A stretch of 64,000 nucleotides of DNA from Ancylobacter oerskovii. Its GTDB lineage: Bacteria > Pseudomonadota > Alphaproteobacteria > Rhizobiales > Xanthobacteraceae. Shown here in pieces: positions 9,185 through 17,804 of the stretch (the first letter of the stretch is position 1; the number at the start of each line of letters is the position of its first letter). The translations under genes were made by a program, and so were the position numbers. Below the pieces are notes generated by a model that saw only the letters and a program-made list of their open reading frames with translations, ran no database searches and was not told where the DNA came from. The stretch is taken from the NCBI RefSeq assembly GCF_018390555.1, contig NZ_JAHBGB010000006.1:124001-188000 (forward strand), in the 5' to 3' direction.

Positions 9185-9616
9185 TCACGTCGACAGGATG
9201 TATTCCCGCATCGCCGAGCTCTCGCGCTCGAATTCCGCCAGGCGATGCTTGACCACGTCGCCGATCGAGACGAGGCCGATGAGCTTGCCGGCCTGTACCA
9301 CCGGCATGTGGCGGAAGCGGCCGGCGGTCATCTGCTCCATGAGCTGCGGCACCGTCTCGTTGGAATCGCAGGTCACTACCTTGGTGGTCATGACCGCGCC
9401 CACCTCGTCATCAAGCCGTTCCGGGCCCTCGAGGCCGATCACCCGGACAAGGTCGCGTTCCGAGAGAATGCCGATGACCCGTCGCTCGCGGTCGGTCACC
9501 ACCAGGGCGCCGATGCGCTTCTGCGCCATCACCTCGGCCGCCTCGCGCAACGTGGCGCCGGCGCCGATGGTTTCAACATTGTAGCCCTTTTCTTCCAAGA
9601 TGGACCGCACGGTCAT
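9185..9616 (-). CDS. Tandem CBS-domain protein
   Basis: A 143-residue cytoplasmic protein made of two CBS domains (about residues 1-60 and 70-130), a module that binds adenosyl ligands such as AMP or ATP. Typical CBS strings are visible: GALVVTDRERRVIGILSERDLVR and GRFRHMPVVQAGKLIGLVSI in outline. Free-standing CBS pairs of this length are common in alphaproteobacteria and usually have no assigned target. ATG 9616 is preferred because AAGGAGG is six bases upstream. A perfect 9-bp hairpin lies in its leader at 9634-9660. Confidence 0.9.
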   Translation of the reverse strand: MTVRSILEEKGYNVETIGAGATLREAAEVMAQKRIGALVVTDRERRVIGILSERDLVRVIGLEGPERLDDEVGAVMTTKVVTCDSNETVPQLMEQMTAGRFRHMPVVQAGKLIGLVSIGDVVKHRLAEFERESSAMREYILST

Positions 9617-9633
9617 GCTTGCCTCCTTCCCGG

Positions 9634-9660
9634 CGGGCATCATCCGTCGCGTGATGCCCG
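9634..9660 (-). promoter_or_regulatory. Perfect hairpin in the leader of the CBS gene
   Basis: CGGGCATCA (9634-9642) and TGATGCCCG (9652-9660) are perfect 9-bp inverted arms with a 9-nt loop, some 18 bp upstream of the CBS start. There is no strong T-run, so it may be an operator or mRNA structure rather than a terminator. Confidence 0.45.
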
Positions 9661-9810
9661 GTTTGTCGGGCGGATCGTTTCCTCGTCCGCCAGCGTCGAA
9701 ACGTCCCGTGGCGTCGGGGCGTTCCGTAGCGGGAGATGATGGTTCCTAATGAGCCGGACGGCAATAGGGTTGGATTGCCGCGCTTCGGGACCGCGTGGTG
9801 CGGTACCGGT

Positions 9811-10692
9811 TCAGTCGGCGTAGCGGCGATCGCCGGGGGTGCGGCGCACCGGATCGAACAGCGGGAAGGCGAACAGCCCGGCGAGGAAGCCGCCGATATG
9901 CGCCTCCCAGGCCACGGAGCCGGAGGCGATCCCGCTCGGCGCGCCCAGCCCGAAGGCGATGTTGATCGCGAACCACACCGCCACGAAGCTGATCACCCGC
10001 CGGTCCCGCAGCACCCGGCCCAGCGGCGGCGCCGGCATATGCGCCGCATGCTGGGCGGTATCCGCGCGCCAGGCCGCGTAGCCGTCGGTGGCGAACATGA
10101 AGCGCAACGCGGCCGCCATGCAGCCGGACACCGCCGCCGAGGCACCGATCATCGGTATCGGCTCGCCGGCATGGGTGAGCAGATGTAGCCCCGCGCCGGC
10201 CGCCGCGGTGAACAGGAAGAAGACCAGGAAGCGGCCGGCACCGAAGCGGCGGGCCACCGGGGACCCGAAGGCCAGAAGCCACAGCGCGTTGATGCCGACA
10301 TGCATGAAATCGGCATGCAGGAAGGCATAGGTGACGAAGGTCCACACATCCGCCCCGCTGCCGCCCGGCAGCACGCCATCCGCGAAGACGGTGGCATCGA
10401 AGCGGGCGGGAATGAAGGCGAACAGGGCGAGGATCTCGACATCGAGCTCCTCGCCGACCAATTGGCGCACCAGCTGGATGGCGACGAGCAAAGCCACGAG
10501 CACGACGATCACCGCCGGCACGTTGAAGATGGGCTGGTGCCGGGGATCGGCATGTCGGGTCGCGTCAAGCACGCCGATCACATAGGCGTCCCGCGCCGAC
10601 TCGGCAAGCGCCGCCCGCCCCGCGCCTGCCCGACGAGTGTAAATAAAATGCCAGCCCCAATGGTTAACAAGCAATAGAAAACCCGTTAACAT
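9811..10692 (-). CDS. Rhomboid-family intramembrane serine protease
   Basis: A polytopic inner-membrane protease of up to 293 residues. The catalytic serine motif GASAAVSG and the histidine motif EAHIGGFLAG are present, as is the FLHADFMHVGINALWLLAFG segment of loop 1 and TM2. Substrate is unknown. The start is uncertain. ATG 10692 has a GAGG-containing upstream site, but the first 35 codons are unusually AT-rich, and a GTG at 10581 would begin closer to the conserved QPIFNVPAV segment. It is divergent from the BTLCP gene. Confidence 0.88.
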   Translation of the reverse strand: MLTGFLLLVNHWGWHFIYTRRAGAGRAALAESARDAYVIGVLDATRHADPRHQPIFNVPAVIVVLVALLVAIQLVRQLVGEELDVEILALFAFIPARFDATVFADGVLPGGSGADVWTFVTYAFLHADFMHVGINALWLLAFGSPVARRFGAGRFLVFFLFTAAAGAGLHLLTHAGEPIPMIGASAAVSGCMAAALRFMFATDGYAAWRADTAQHAAHMPAPPLGRVLRDRRVISFVAVWFAINIAFGLGAPSGIASGSVAWEAHIGGFLAGLFAFPLFDPVRRTPGDRRYAD

Positions 10693-10790
10693 TCCCTCGC
10701 CTCAGTCATTACGAATTCCGCGCTTCGCTTAGACCAAGATCAAAATCTCTCTGGCATGATCTCATCATGGACAGGGAAATGGAGTTCGCG

Positions 10791-11435
10791 ATGATGAAGA
10801 GCCTCACAGGGGCCCTGGTCGCGGTGGCGGTAGCGGTTCTGGCGGTGCCGGCCATAGTGGCGCCGGCGCGGGCGAGCGAGGCGGTGGCGATGCTGTCGCC
10901 CTTCGCCGCCAACATGGCCGTCAGCGGATCGACCTCGACCCCGGTGGGCTATGCGCGCTTCTGCGAGGAACTGCCGCGCGAATGCGACAACGGCAACGGC
11001 AAGGCCGGCCGCGTCGTCGTCAACGAGGCGGAATTCCTCCAGCTCAAGCAGGTGAACGACGAGGTCAACCGCCGCATCCAGCCGATGACCGATCTCGATC
11101 ATTACGGCGAGGTCGAGCGCTGGACCTTTGCGGAAGACGGCTACGGCGATTGCGAGGAATATGTGCTGGTGAAGCGCCGCGAGCTGATCGGGCTCGGCTG
11201 GCCGCCGGAGACGCTGCTGATCACCGTGGTGCGCGACAAGAAGAATGCCGGCCATGCTGTGCTCACCGTGGTGACCGACCGCGGCGACCTCATCCTCGAC
11301 AACCAGGAAGCGCCGATCCTGCTGTGGCACGAGACCGGCTATCGCTTCGTGAAGCGGCAGGCGCAGGGCAACCCGAACCACTGGGTGTCGCTCGGCGACG
11401 TGCTGGCGCCGGCCACCGTCGGCCGCGCCAGGTGA
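10791..11435 (+). CDS. BTLCP: transglutaminase-like cysteine peptidase
   Basis: A 214-residue exported protein of the bacterial transglutaminase-like cysteine proteinase family. After a signal peptide (cleavage near ARASE, residue 29) the papain-like triad can be read in order: Cys121 in YGDCEEY, His155 in NAGHAVLTV and Asp170 in LILDNQ. Members are periplasmic and often linked to LapG-type or adhesion processing; the specific role here is not known. ATG 10791 follows GGAG by seven bases and leaves a proper signal peptide. A strong terminator follows at 11543. Confidence 0.9.
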   Translation: MMKSLTGALVAVAVAVLAVPAIVAPARASEAVAMLSPFAANMAVSGSTSTPVGYARFCEELPRECDNGNGKAGRVVVNEAEFLQLKQVNDEVNRRIQPMTDLDHYGEVERWTFAEDGYGDCEEYVLVKRRELIGLGWPPETLLITVVRDKKNAGHAVLTVVTDRGDLILDNQEAPILLWHETGYRFVKRQAQGNPNHWVSLGDVLAPATVGRAR

Positions 11436-11542
11436 GGCCGGCAGGCGGGGCGGGCCCCCTCTCCTGCCCCTTGCGGCGCGTGTCGGCCGCGTGCCGCGAT
11501 GGTTGACGGCTCCTGAAGATCTCCGGCGGATTTACATAAAAG

Positions 11543-11580
11543 AAACGCTCCCGACCGATTGGCGGGAGCGTTTTTTGTTT
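11543..11580 (+). terminator. Terminator after the BTLCP gene, possibly bidirectional
   Basis: AAACGCTCCCG (11543-11553) pairs perfectly with CGGGAGCGTTT (11563-11573), followed by TTTTTTGTTT. It lies between convergent genes, and the minus-strand tail is also T-rich. Confidence 0.92.
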
Positions 11581-11621
11581 AACAGGCCCTTGCGATGACT
11601 TGCCCGCGTCGCGGGCAGCCA

Positions 11622-12152
11622 TCAGTCGACGCGCTTCAGGCCTTCGGCGAAGCGGCGCCAGTTGCGCACGTAATGCGCGGCGGTGCCGTGGATGCGCGCC
11701 TGCCATTCCGGGCCGAGCTCGCGGATCGCCTTGGCAGGGGCGCCGACGATCAGCGAATTGTCGGGGAATTCCTTGCCCTCGGTGATCAGCGCCCCGGCCC
11801 CGACGAGGCAGTTGCGGCCGATGCGGGCGCCGTTGAGGATGGTGGCGCCCATGCCGACGAGGCTGTTCTCCCCGATCGTGCAGCCGTGCAGCATCGCCTT
11901 GTGACCGATGGTGCAGTCCTCGCCGATGGTCATCGGGAAGCCGGGGTCGGTGTGCAGGACGCACAATTCCTGGATGTTCACCCGGGCGCCGATCGAGATC
12001 CGCTCATTGTCGCCACGGATGACGGAGCCGAACCACACGCTCGCCTCGTCGGCGAGCCCCACATTGCCGATGACGGTGGCATCCGGCGCGATCCAGAACC
12101 GCCCGAGAGCGGGCAGGTCCGGCTGGACGCCGTCCAGGGCGTAGACCGGCAT
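11622..12152 (-). CDS. Gamma-class carbonic anhydrase-like hexapeptide protein
   Basis: A 176-residue left-handed beta-helix protein. Three histidines that could bind the metal at the trimer interface are visible at residues 67, 84 and 89 (VLHTDPG and [10 protein letters not shown]), with hexapeptide repeats such as [13 protein letters not shown]. Family members (YrdA/PaaY/CaiE-like) interconvert CO2 and bicarbonate or are inactive homologues. It lies 3 bp after the DUF3126 gene, so it is probably co-transcribed with DUF3126 and cysE, another beta-helix enzyme. Confidence 0.9.
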   Translation of the reverse strand: MPVYALDGVQPDLPALGRFWIAPDATVIGNVGLADEASVWFGSVIRGDNERISIGARVNIQELCVLHTDPGFPMTIGEDCTIGHKAMLHGCTIGENSLVGMGATILNGARIGRNCLVGAGALITEGKEFPDNSLIVGAPAKAIRELGPEWQARIHGTAAHYVRNWRRFAEGLKRVD

Positions 12153-12155
12153 CGG

Positions 12156-12368
12156 TCAATCCTCGAGGTCGGTATCGAGGATCGCCATCTGGAAATTATA
12201 GGACAGGTCGCCGTCTTCCTTGTCCTCGAACATCACGCCGATGAACTCGTCGCCGATATAGACCTCGGCCGAATCCTTCTTCTTCGGGCGCGCGACGACC
12301 TTGATCTGCGTGTTGTTGAACAGACGACGCATATAGGTCTGGACGCGCTCGAGATCCTTCTTTTCCAA
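12156..12368 (-). CDS. DUF3126 family protein
   Basis: A 70-residue protein beginning MEKKDLERVQTYMRRLF and containing AEVYIGDEFIGV and DGDLSYNFQMAIL, the pattern of DUF3126. Its function is unknown. The start is inferred as TTG 12368: GGGAG sits seven bases upstream and the resulting length matches the family, whereas the longer open frame begins inside non-coding sequence. The gene sits between cysE and the carbonic anhydrase-like gene, and a cysE-DUF3126 pairing is familiar in Hyphomicrobiales. Confidence 0.85.
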   Translation of the reverse strand: MEKKDLERVQTYMRRLFNNTQIKVVARPKKKDSAEVYIGDEFIGVMFEDKEDGDLSYNFQMAILDTDLED

Positions 12369-12467
12369 AACCGTGCTCCCACGATGGTGTGTCGGGCCGC
12401 AGCCACGTCCCCGAGCCTTGCCATGCCCCGGCGCCCGGCGCAACCGCGCCGGCGCGACTTCCCCGGC

Positions 12468-13322
12468 TCAGATCGACTCGCCGAGGAAGGGCAGGTCGAA
12501 CAGCTGGTCCATGCTGCGCGAGGGGTCGCAGCAGGAGCCGGTCTCGCCGACGATCCGCGCCGGCACGCCGGCCACCGTGGTCTTGGGCGGCACCGGCTTC
12601 AGCACCACCGAGCCGGCGGCCACGCGGGCGCAATAGCCGATGTCGATATTGCCCAGCACCTTGGCGCCGGCGCCGATGAGCACGCCGCGACGGATCTTCG
12701 GGTGGCGGTCGCCATGCTCCTTGCCGGTGCCGCCGAGGGTGACACCCTGGAGGATGGAGACGTCGTCCTCGATCACCGCCGTCTCGCCCACTACGATGCC
12801 GGTGGCGTGGTCGAAGAAGATGCCGCGCCCGAACGGCGCCGCCGGGTTGATGTCCACCTGGTAGCAGACGGAGGCGCGGCTCTGCAGATAGAGCGCGAAG
12901 TCCCGCCGGCCATTGTGCCACAGCCAGTGCGCGAGGCGATGGGTCTCGATGGCGTGGAAGCCCTTGAAGTAGAGCAGCGGCTGCAGCGCCCGGTCGGTCG
13001 CCGGGTCGCGGTCGCACACCGCCATGATGTCGGCGCGGATGGCGACGCCGATCGACGGATCCGCCGAGAAGGCGTCGTCATAGGCCTGGCGGATCAGTTC
13101 CGCCGGCACGTCGGCATGGTCGAGCCGCTGGGAGATGCGGTGCGCCACCGCCTTCTCCAGCGACTGGTGATGCAGCACCGTGGAATAGACGAAGCTGGCC
13201 AGCGCCGGATCATTGGCCGCGACCTCCTCCGCCTCCTGGCGGATACGCGACCAGACCGGGTCGACCTTCTCGATGAGGGAGCGCGTCGCATGGTCCGCGC
13301 GGGAGTTCACTAGCTGCACCAT
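12468..13322 (-). CDS. cysE: Serine O-acetyltransferase
   Basis: A 284-residue cytoplasmic enzyme that acetylates L-serine with acetyl-CoA to O-acetylserine, the committed step of cysteine synthesis. An alpha-helical N-terminal domain (SATase-N) leads into a hexapeptide beta-helix. The beta-helix carries the catalytic region FFDHATGIVVGE, KIRRGVLIGAGAKVLGNI and the AGVPARIVG end. The C-terminal tail would make the usual contact with cysteine synthase. ATG 13322 is chosen over an upstream ATG because homologues start near here. It heads a minus-strand group with DUF3126 and the gamma-carbonic-anhydrase-like gene. Confidence 0.95.
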   Translation of the reverse strand: MVQLVNSRADHATRSLIEKVDPVWSRIRQEAEEVAANDPALASFVYSTVLHHQSLEKAVAHRISQRLDHADVPAELIRQAYDDAFSADPSIGVAIRADIMAVCDRDPATDRALQPLLYFKGFHAIETHRLAHWLWHNGRRDFALYLQSRASVCYQVDINPAAPFGRGIFFDHATGIVVGETAVIEDDVSILQGVTLGGTGKEHGDRHPKIRRGVLIGAGAKVLGNIDIGYCARVAAGSVVLKPVPPKTTVAGVPARIVGETGSCCDPSRSMDQLFDLPFLGESI

Positions 13323-13466
13323 CGGCTTCCGTCCTGTCTTCCGCCCGGGGGCGAGGCGGTCGGCTTCGAGGCCGCCGCAATTTGTCATGGTTCTAGCACA
13401 GTCGCGGCGGGCGGCCTATCGGGTCCGGCCCTTCGCCCGCGCCGATCCGCGGGGATTCGCGCCGTC

Positions 13467-14219
13467 TCACGGATGCCGCGCGAGGAACTCCAGCGCCGCC
13501 TGCTTGAACACCTTGTCGCCCACCGCCAGCATGTGGTCGCGGTCGGGAATATCGACCACCTCGGCGCCGGGGATCAGTGCCGCGAGCGGGCGGGCGGCGC
13601 CGGACACCGCGTCGCGGGTGCCTATGGCGATGAGGGTCGGCACCGCGATGCGGCCGACCTCCTCGCGCGTCAGCGTGCGGCGCGAGCCATAGATGCAGGC
13701 GGCGAGCGCCCGGCGGTCGCTCCTGGTCTGCTCGGCGAAGGCCCGGAAGGTGCGCCCGGTGGGATCGGTGACGTCGTCGAGGCTGTCGGCGAGCAGCGCC
13801 TCGGCAACGGTGACCGGCAGGCCGGCTCCCTCGACCAGATGAATGCCGATGCCGCCGAGGATCAGCGCACGCACCCGCTCGGGCGCGGCCAATGCGAGGC
13901 AGGCGCCGATGCGCCCGCCCATCGAATAGCCCATGACATCGAAGCGCGGCAGGCCGAGATGGCTCATCAGCGCCAGCACGTCGCCGGCCATGATCCGGGG
14001 ATCATAGGCATCCTGATCGTAGAGCTTCACCGAGGCGCCGTGGCCGCGATTGTCCATGGCGACGACGCGACGCCCGGCGCGGGTGAGCGTCGACACCCAG
14101 CCGGGACCGACCCAGTTGATCTCCTTGGTGGAGGCGAAGCCGTGGATGAGAACGATCGGCTCGCCCTCGCCCTCGTCGAGATAGGCGAAGTCGAGGCCGT
14201 CATGGGAGAAGGTCGGCAT
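13467..14219 (-). CDS. Alpha/beta-fold hydrolase
   Basis: A 250-residue cytoplasmic hydrolase of the alpha/beta fold with the oxyanion motif IHGFAST, the nucleophile elbow GYSMGG (Ser99), a likely acid in GTRDAVSG and the histidine in DRDHMLAVGD. The small size and lack of a signal peptide suggest an esterase or epoxide-hydrolase-like enzyme; the substrate cannot be told from sequence. It lies just upstream of cysE on the same strand, but nearly 150 bp separate them. Confidence 0.88.
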   Translation of the reverse strand: MPTFSHDGLDFAYLDEGEGEPIVLIHGFASTKEINWVGPGWVSTLTRAGRRVVAMDNRGHGASVKLYDQDAYDPRIMAGDVLALMSHLGLPRFDVMGYSMGGRIGACLALAAPERVRALILGGIGIHLVEGAGLPVTVAEALLADSLDDVTDPTGRTFRAFAEQTRSDRRALAACIYGSRRTLTREEVGRIAVPTLIAIGTRDAVSGAARPLAALIPGAEVVDIPDRDHMLAVGDKVFKQAALEFLARHP

Positions 14220-14330
14220 GGCAGCAATGGGCTCCGGCGAAGCGGGACGGCGATGGGAGCCGGCAAGCTAGCGAGGGTGCCGGGGCCTGCCAAGACGACC
14301 ATCGGCATGCCCGATATGCGTCCCGGGCAC

Positions 14331-15326
14331 TCAGGCCGGCTGGAGGCGGCGGCCGTCGCGTCGCCGCCATAGCGGGCGGCACAAGGCCACCATCATGTTG
14401 TTGATGCCGGCCACCAGGCCGAGAAAGTTCGCGGCGGCGGCGATGACCCAGAAGGCGAGCCTGGCCGCGATCTCGCCGAGCACCAGCGCTCCGCGGCCGA
14501 GCGTCTTCAATACCGCCAGCGTCTGGCCGCCCTTGGCTTCGGAGAGGCGACGCAGCCGGGCGACGTCGGTCACGTCGTCGGCATGGCGCAAGCCCGCCAG
14601 CGTGGCGCGCACGCCCGCCTTCTCCCCGGCCCGGCCGATATCGGCGACGGCGGCGATGGCGCGGGCATGGCGACCGGAGCGGAGCAGCCCGGCGAGGTCG
14701 TCGCCGAGCCGCAGGCCGACCGCGCCGACCCTGCGGGCGCCCTTGGCGAGGCTGAGGCCGGCACGCAAGGTCAGCGGCGTGCCGAAGGCGGCATAGGTGG
14801 CGGCGGTCGCCGCAATGCCGGCGCCCGCAAGGCCGGTCATCAGCGGGTCGATCGGCTCGTCGCGCAGATAGTGGCCGGCCTGCCGGCCGAGATCGCGGAC
14901 ATCGCCCCAGACGGTGAGGTCGCCGGCCGTCGCGCCGGCGAGACCGGCGAGATCGTCCGCCTCGCCGGTGACGAAGCCGCGGCCGAAAGCGGCGGCCTGC
15001 CGCACCGTGCCGGCGGAGGCGGCGGCCAGCACGCGGGCGCGGCGATCGGCCGGAACCGGCAGGGCGCGGGAATCGGCGAGCTCGAGGAAGCTGGCGGCCA
15101 GCTCCGCATCGTCATTCGCCAGCGCCTCGTCGATCTCGCGGTTGGCGCGCCCGGCGGTCAGCTCGGCATCGAGGCGCAGATCGGCGAGGCGCGCGGCATC
15201 GTCCCGCGCCATCAGCAGGGCAAAGGCCTCCCGTCCCAGCGGCAGCAGCCAGTGGGCCGAGCCGGCGAGGGCGAGCAGGAGCGAGGCGGCGGCGAGGACG
15301 CGGGCGAGGTTCGGACGGCGCATCAT
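14331..15326 (-). CDS. Hypothetical membrane-anchored protein
   Basis: A 331-residue Ala/Arg-rich protein with an N-terminal membrane segment (about residues 7-24), a helical middle region that may be periplasmic, and a C-terminal hydrophobic hairpin (LVLGEIAARLAFWVIAAAAN and following). I do not recognise the family and see no catalytic motif. ATG 15326 is used here; a GTG at 15344 is equally possible, and neither has a good ribosome site. The amino-acid composition and steady codon use support a real gene. There is no obvious operon partner. Confidence 0.65.
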   Translation of the reverse strand: MMRRPNLARVLAAASLLLALAGSAHWLLPLGREAFALLMARDDAARLADLRLDAELTAGRANREIDEALANDDAELAASFLELADSRALPVPADRRARVLAAASAGTVRQAAAFGRGFVTGEADDLAGLAGATAGDLTVWGDVRDLGRQAGHYLRDEPIDPLMTGLAGAGIAATAATYAAFGTPLTLRAGLSLAKGARRVGAVGLRLGDDLAGLLRSGRHARAIAAVADIGRAGEKAGVRATLAGLRHADDVTDVARLRRLSEAKGGQTLAVLKTLGRGALVLGEIAARLAFWVIAAAANFLGLVAGINNMMVALCRPLWRRRDGRRLQPA

Positions 15327-15554
15327 GGAGGACCAGCGGAACACGCTGCGTCATGCGCGTGCATTGTGGCGAAGCCAAGAGTGCGAAGCCAAGGGCAGGC
15401 ACGCGGTGCGAGGCCTCGGGCGGCTGGCGGGAAGCCGGGTTTCGGCGTTGCCATCCTGGGGGCGAGGCGCGCGCCGCCGCGCCGCCTCTTTCGCCGGGAG
15501 GCGCCAGCGGCTATCTTGCCGCCACTTCAGGATCACACCGGACAGGGCAGAGAC

Positions 15555-15800
15555 ATGGCGGGCCACGTCGTTCCTCATTTCCACAACTCGGCGGGCGTGC
15601 CGGCCATCACCGTCGGCGCCAAGGAATTCATGTGCGTCGGCGCCAAGCCGCCCTACGACCATCCGCATGTCTTCCTCGACATGGGCTCGGACGACGAGAT
15701 CATCTGCCCCTACTGCTCCACCCTCTACAAGTTCGACGCCAAGCTGCACGGCGACGAATCGGTGCCGGCCGGCTGCCTCTACGAGGCCGCGGCGGCCTGA
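15555..15800 (+). CDS. zf-CHCC zinc-finger protein (NDUFS6-like)
   Basis: An 81-residue protein with the CHCC zinc-binding pattern: Cys27, a histidine at 36 or 38 in YDHPH, Cys51 and Cys54 in CPYCSTLY. The family is the bacterial counterpart of the zinc-binding complex I accessory subunit NDUFS6 and is common in alphaproteobacteria. It is far from nuo genes here. The FAD monooxygenase starts 9 bp after its stop, so the two are probably co-transcribed. Confidence 0.9.
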   Translation: MAGHVVPHFHNSAGVPAITVGAKEFMCVGAKPPYDHPHVFLDMGSDDEIICPYCSTLYKFDAKLHGDESVPAGCLYEAAAA

Positions 15801-15809
15801 GGAGGCCTC

Positions 15810-16988
15810 TTGTCGGAGCGTGACATCCTCGTCGCCGGTGCCGGTGTCGGGGGACTGAGTGCCGCACTCGCGCTGGCGCGAGCGGGATTCGAGGTCACGA
15901 TTCTCGAACGCGCGTCGGCGCTGGAGGAAGCGGGAGCCGGCGTGCAGCTCGCCGCCAACGCCACCCGCTGCCTCGCCCGGCTCGGCGTGCTCGATCAGGT
16001 GGCGGCACGGGCGGTGCAGCCCGCCTTCATGCGGGTCATGGACGCGCGGCGCGGCGGGCTGCTCGCCGAGGCGGCCATGGGCGAGGCCGCGGAGCGGCGT
16101 TTCGGTTCGCCTTTCCTCGTCATCCACCGCGCCGACCTGCAGGCGGTGCTTGTCGAGGCCGCGGCCGCCGAGCCGCGCATCCGGCTGATTCTCCGCTCGA
16201 CCATCGAGGGATTCTCCGAGGATCACGGCCGGGTGCGCGTCGCGATCCGGCGCGGCGAGACGCCGGAGATCTTCGACGGGGCGGCGCTCATCGGCGCCGA
16301 CGGGCTGCGCTCGGCGGTGCGCGGGCAATTGTTTCCGCATGCCCTCCCCGTCTTCCGCCACCGCGCCGCCTGGCGGGCGACGGCGCCGATGGCCCGCCTG
16401 CCGGCGCCGCTCGCCGACATGGCGACACGGCTCTGGCTCGGGCCCGGCGCGCACCTCGTCACCTATCCGGTGCGCGGCGGCCGGGCGGTGAACCTCGTCG
16501 CCATCACCCCGGACGTGCGCATGGCGCATGGCTGGAGCCATGAGGGCGAGGAAGGCGAACTCGCCGCGCATTTCCGGGGATGGTGCGCCGAGGTGCAGGC
16601 GTTGCTCGCGGCGCCGGGCGCCTGGTTGCGCTGGGCGGTGTTCGACCTCGACCCGCTGCATGCCTGGAGCACCGGGCGGGTGACGCTGCTCGGCGATGCC
16701 GCCCACGCCATGGTGCCCTTCCTGGCGCAGGGGGCGGCGCAGGCGATCGAGGACGCCGTGGTGCTGGCCGACTGCCTGCGCGAAGACGACGACATCCCCG
16801 CCGCGCTGCATCGCTACGAGACGCTGCGCCGGCCGCGTACCGCGCAGGTGCAGGCCGCCGCGCGCGGAATGGACCGGGTGTACCATCTTGCCGGCCCCAT
16901 GGCGTTTGCGCGCAACCTCGTCATCCGCGCCAAGGGAGGCGCCGGCGTCCTGGAGCGGTATCGCTGGATCTATGAATGGCCGGGCTGA
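15810..16988 (+). CDS. FAD-dependent monooxygenase (salicylate hydroxylase-like)
   Basis: A 392-residue class A flavoprotein monooxygenase that would use NAD(P)H and O2 to hydroxylate an aromatic or similar ring. The Rossmann motif GAGVGGLSAA is near the start, the DG motif reads GADGLRSAVR, and the second FAD motif reads LLGDAAHAMVP. It is similar in plan to salicylate 1-hydroxylase and 3-hydroxybenzoate 6-hydroxylase. The substrate is unknown, and no ring-cleavage genes are nearby. The start is TTG 15810, with GGAGG about five bases upstream. Its end overlaps the next gene by 13 bp. Confidence 0.9.
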   Translation: MSERDILVAGAGVGGLSAALALARAGFEVTILERASALEEAGAGVQLAANATRCLARLGVLDQVAARAVQPAFMRVMDARRGGLLAEAAMGEAAERRFGSPFLVIHRADLQAVLVEAAAAEPRIRLILRSTIEGFSEDHGRVRVAIRRGETPEIFDGAALIGADGLRSAVRGQLFPHALPVFRHRAAWRATAPMARLPAPLADMATRLWLGPGAHLVTYPVRGGRAVNLVAITPDVRMAHGWSHEGEEGELAAHFRGWCAEVQALLAAPGAWLRWAVFDLDPLHAWSTGRVTLLGDAAHAMVPFLAQGAAQAIEDAVVLADCLREDDDIPAALHRYETLRRPRTAQVQAAARGMDRVYHLAGPMAFARNLVIRAKGGAGVLERYRWIYEWPG

Positions 16989-17476
16989 CGCGGGAGGGTC
17001 GGCAGCGGCTCGAGGAGATCGCCACCGCCGTGCGGCGTTTCCTCGAGGAGGTCTGGCCGGCGTGGCATGCCGCAAGGGGCGAGGCGCCGGCGGTGCCCTC
17101 GCGCTGGACCTGCGGACGCTCCAGTCTTTTCCTTCTCCGCGTTCTCGACGAACAGGGCCTGCCGGGCCGCTGGGTCAGCGGCACACCGCGCTTGGGAGAG
17201 GGGCAGCCGGAGATCGGTCCCTACGGGTTCTTCGACGGCCGGCAATGGCATGCGCATGCGTGGGTTCGGCTGGGCGATTCGATCGTCGATGTCACAGCCG
17301 ACCAGTTCGGCGCCGCGCCGGTGCTGGTGGTTGCCGCCAGCGACCCGCGCTATGGCGAGGGAACCGGTGACACTGCGCTGCCGGCATTCGCCGCCGCCCG
17401 CGAAAGGGCGGCGGCCGAGTTGATGCCGCGCTGGCGCGCTTCGCCGGAGCGGGCACGCCTCGGGGCCGGGGACTAG
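16976..17476 (+). CDS. Putative transglutaminase-like thiol hydrolase, family not recognised
   Basis: A 166-residue soluble protein. A possible papain-like triad is spaced as in transglutaminase-like folds: Cys46 in RWTCGRSSLFLL, His94 in WHAHAWV, and Asp105 or Asp109 in SIVDVTADQFG. No signal peptide is seen. Its start lies 13 bp inside the preceding monooxygenase gene, so translation is coupled and the two may serve one pathway. The enzymatic reading is inference from motif order alone. The 3' end overlaps the convergent SMR gene by 4 bp. Confidence 0.7.
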   Translation: MAGLTREGRQRLEEIATAVRRFLEEVWPAWHAARGEAPAVPSRWTCGRSSLFLLRVLDEQGLPGRWVSGTPRLGEGQPEIGPYGFFDGRQWHAHAWVRLGDSIVDVTADQFGAAPVLVVAASDPRYGEGTGDTALPAFAAARERAAAELMPRWRASPERARLGAGD

Positions 17477-17790
17477 CTGCTGATCTGCAGCCCGGCGACG
17501 CCGCCGATCAGCGCGGCGGTGGCGAGCAGCTTGCCGAGGCCGAGAGGTTCGCCGAAGAAGGCGGCACCCAGGATCACCGCGCCGAGCGTGCCCATCGCCG
17601 TCCAGGCGGGATAGGCCAGGCTGACCGGCATGGTCTTCATCGCGAAGGTCAGCAGCGCCAGGCTGATGCCACCGGCGACCAGCGTCAGCAGGCTGGGAAC
17701 GAGGCGGGTAAAGCCCTCCGAGGCCTTCATGGCGAGGGCGAAGACGATTTCAAACCCTGCCGCCAGCACGAGAAACAGCCAAGCGGTCAT
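17473..17790 (-). CDS. SMR-family exporter (Gdx/SugE-like)
   Basis: A 105-residue small multidrug resistance protein with four membrane helices. The essential glutamate is Glu14 (AGFEIVFALAMK), followed by SEGFTRLVPS. The GFTR string and short loops resemble the guanidinium-exporter (Gdx) branch more than the EmrE branch, though certainty needs alignment. AGGAG lies six bases upstream of the ATG. A LysR regulator is divergent, 133 bp away, and a hairpin with a U-run sits directly in the leader, suggesting regulated expression. Confidence 0.9.
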   Translation of the reverse strand: MTAWLFLVLAAGFEIVFALAMKASEGFTRLVPSLLTLVAGGISLALLTFAMKTMPVSLAYPAWTAMGTLGAVILGAAFFGEPLGLGKLLATAALIGGVAGLQISS

Positions 17791-17804
17791 GGAGCACTCC
17801 TGTC

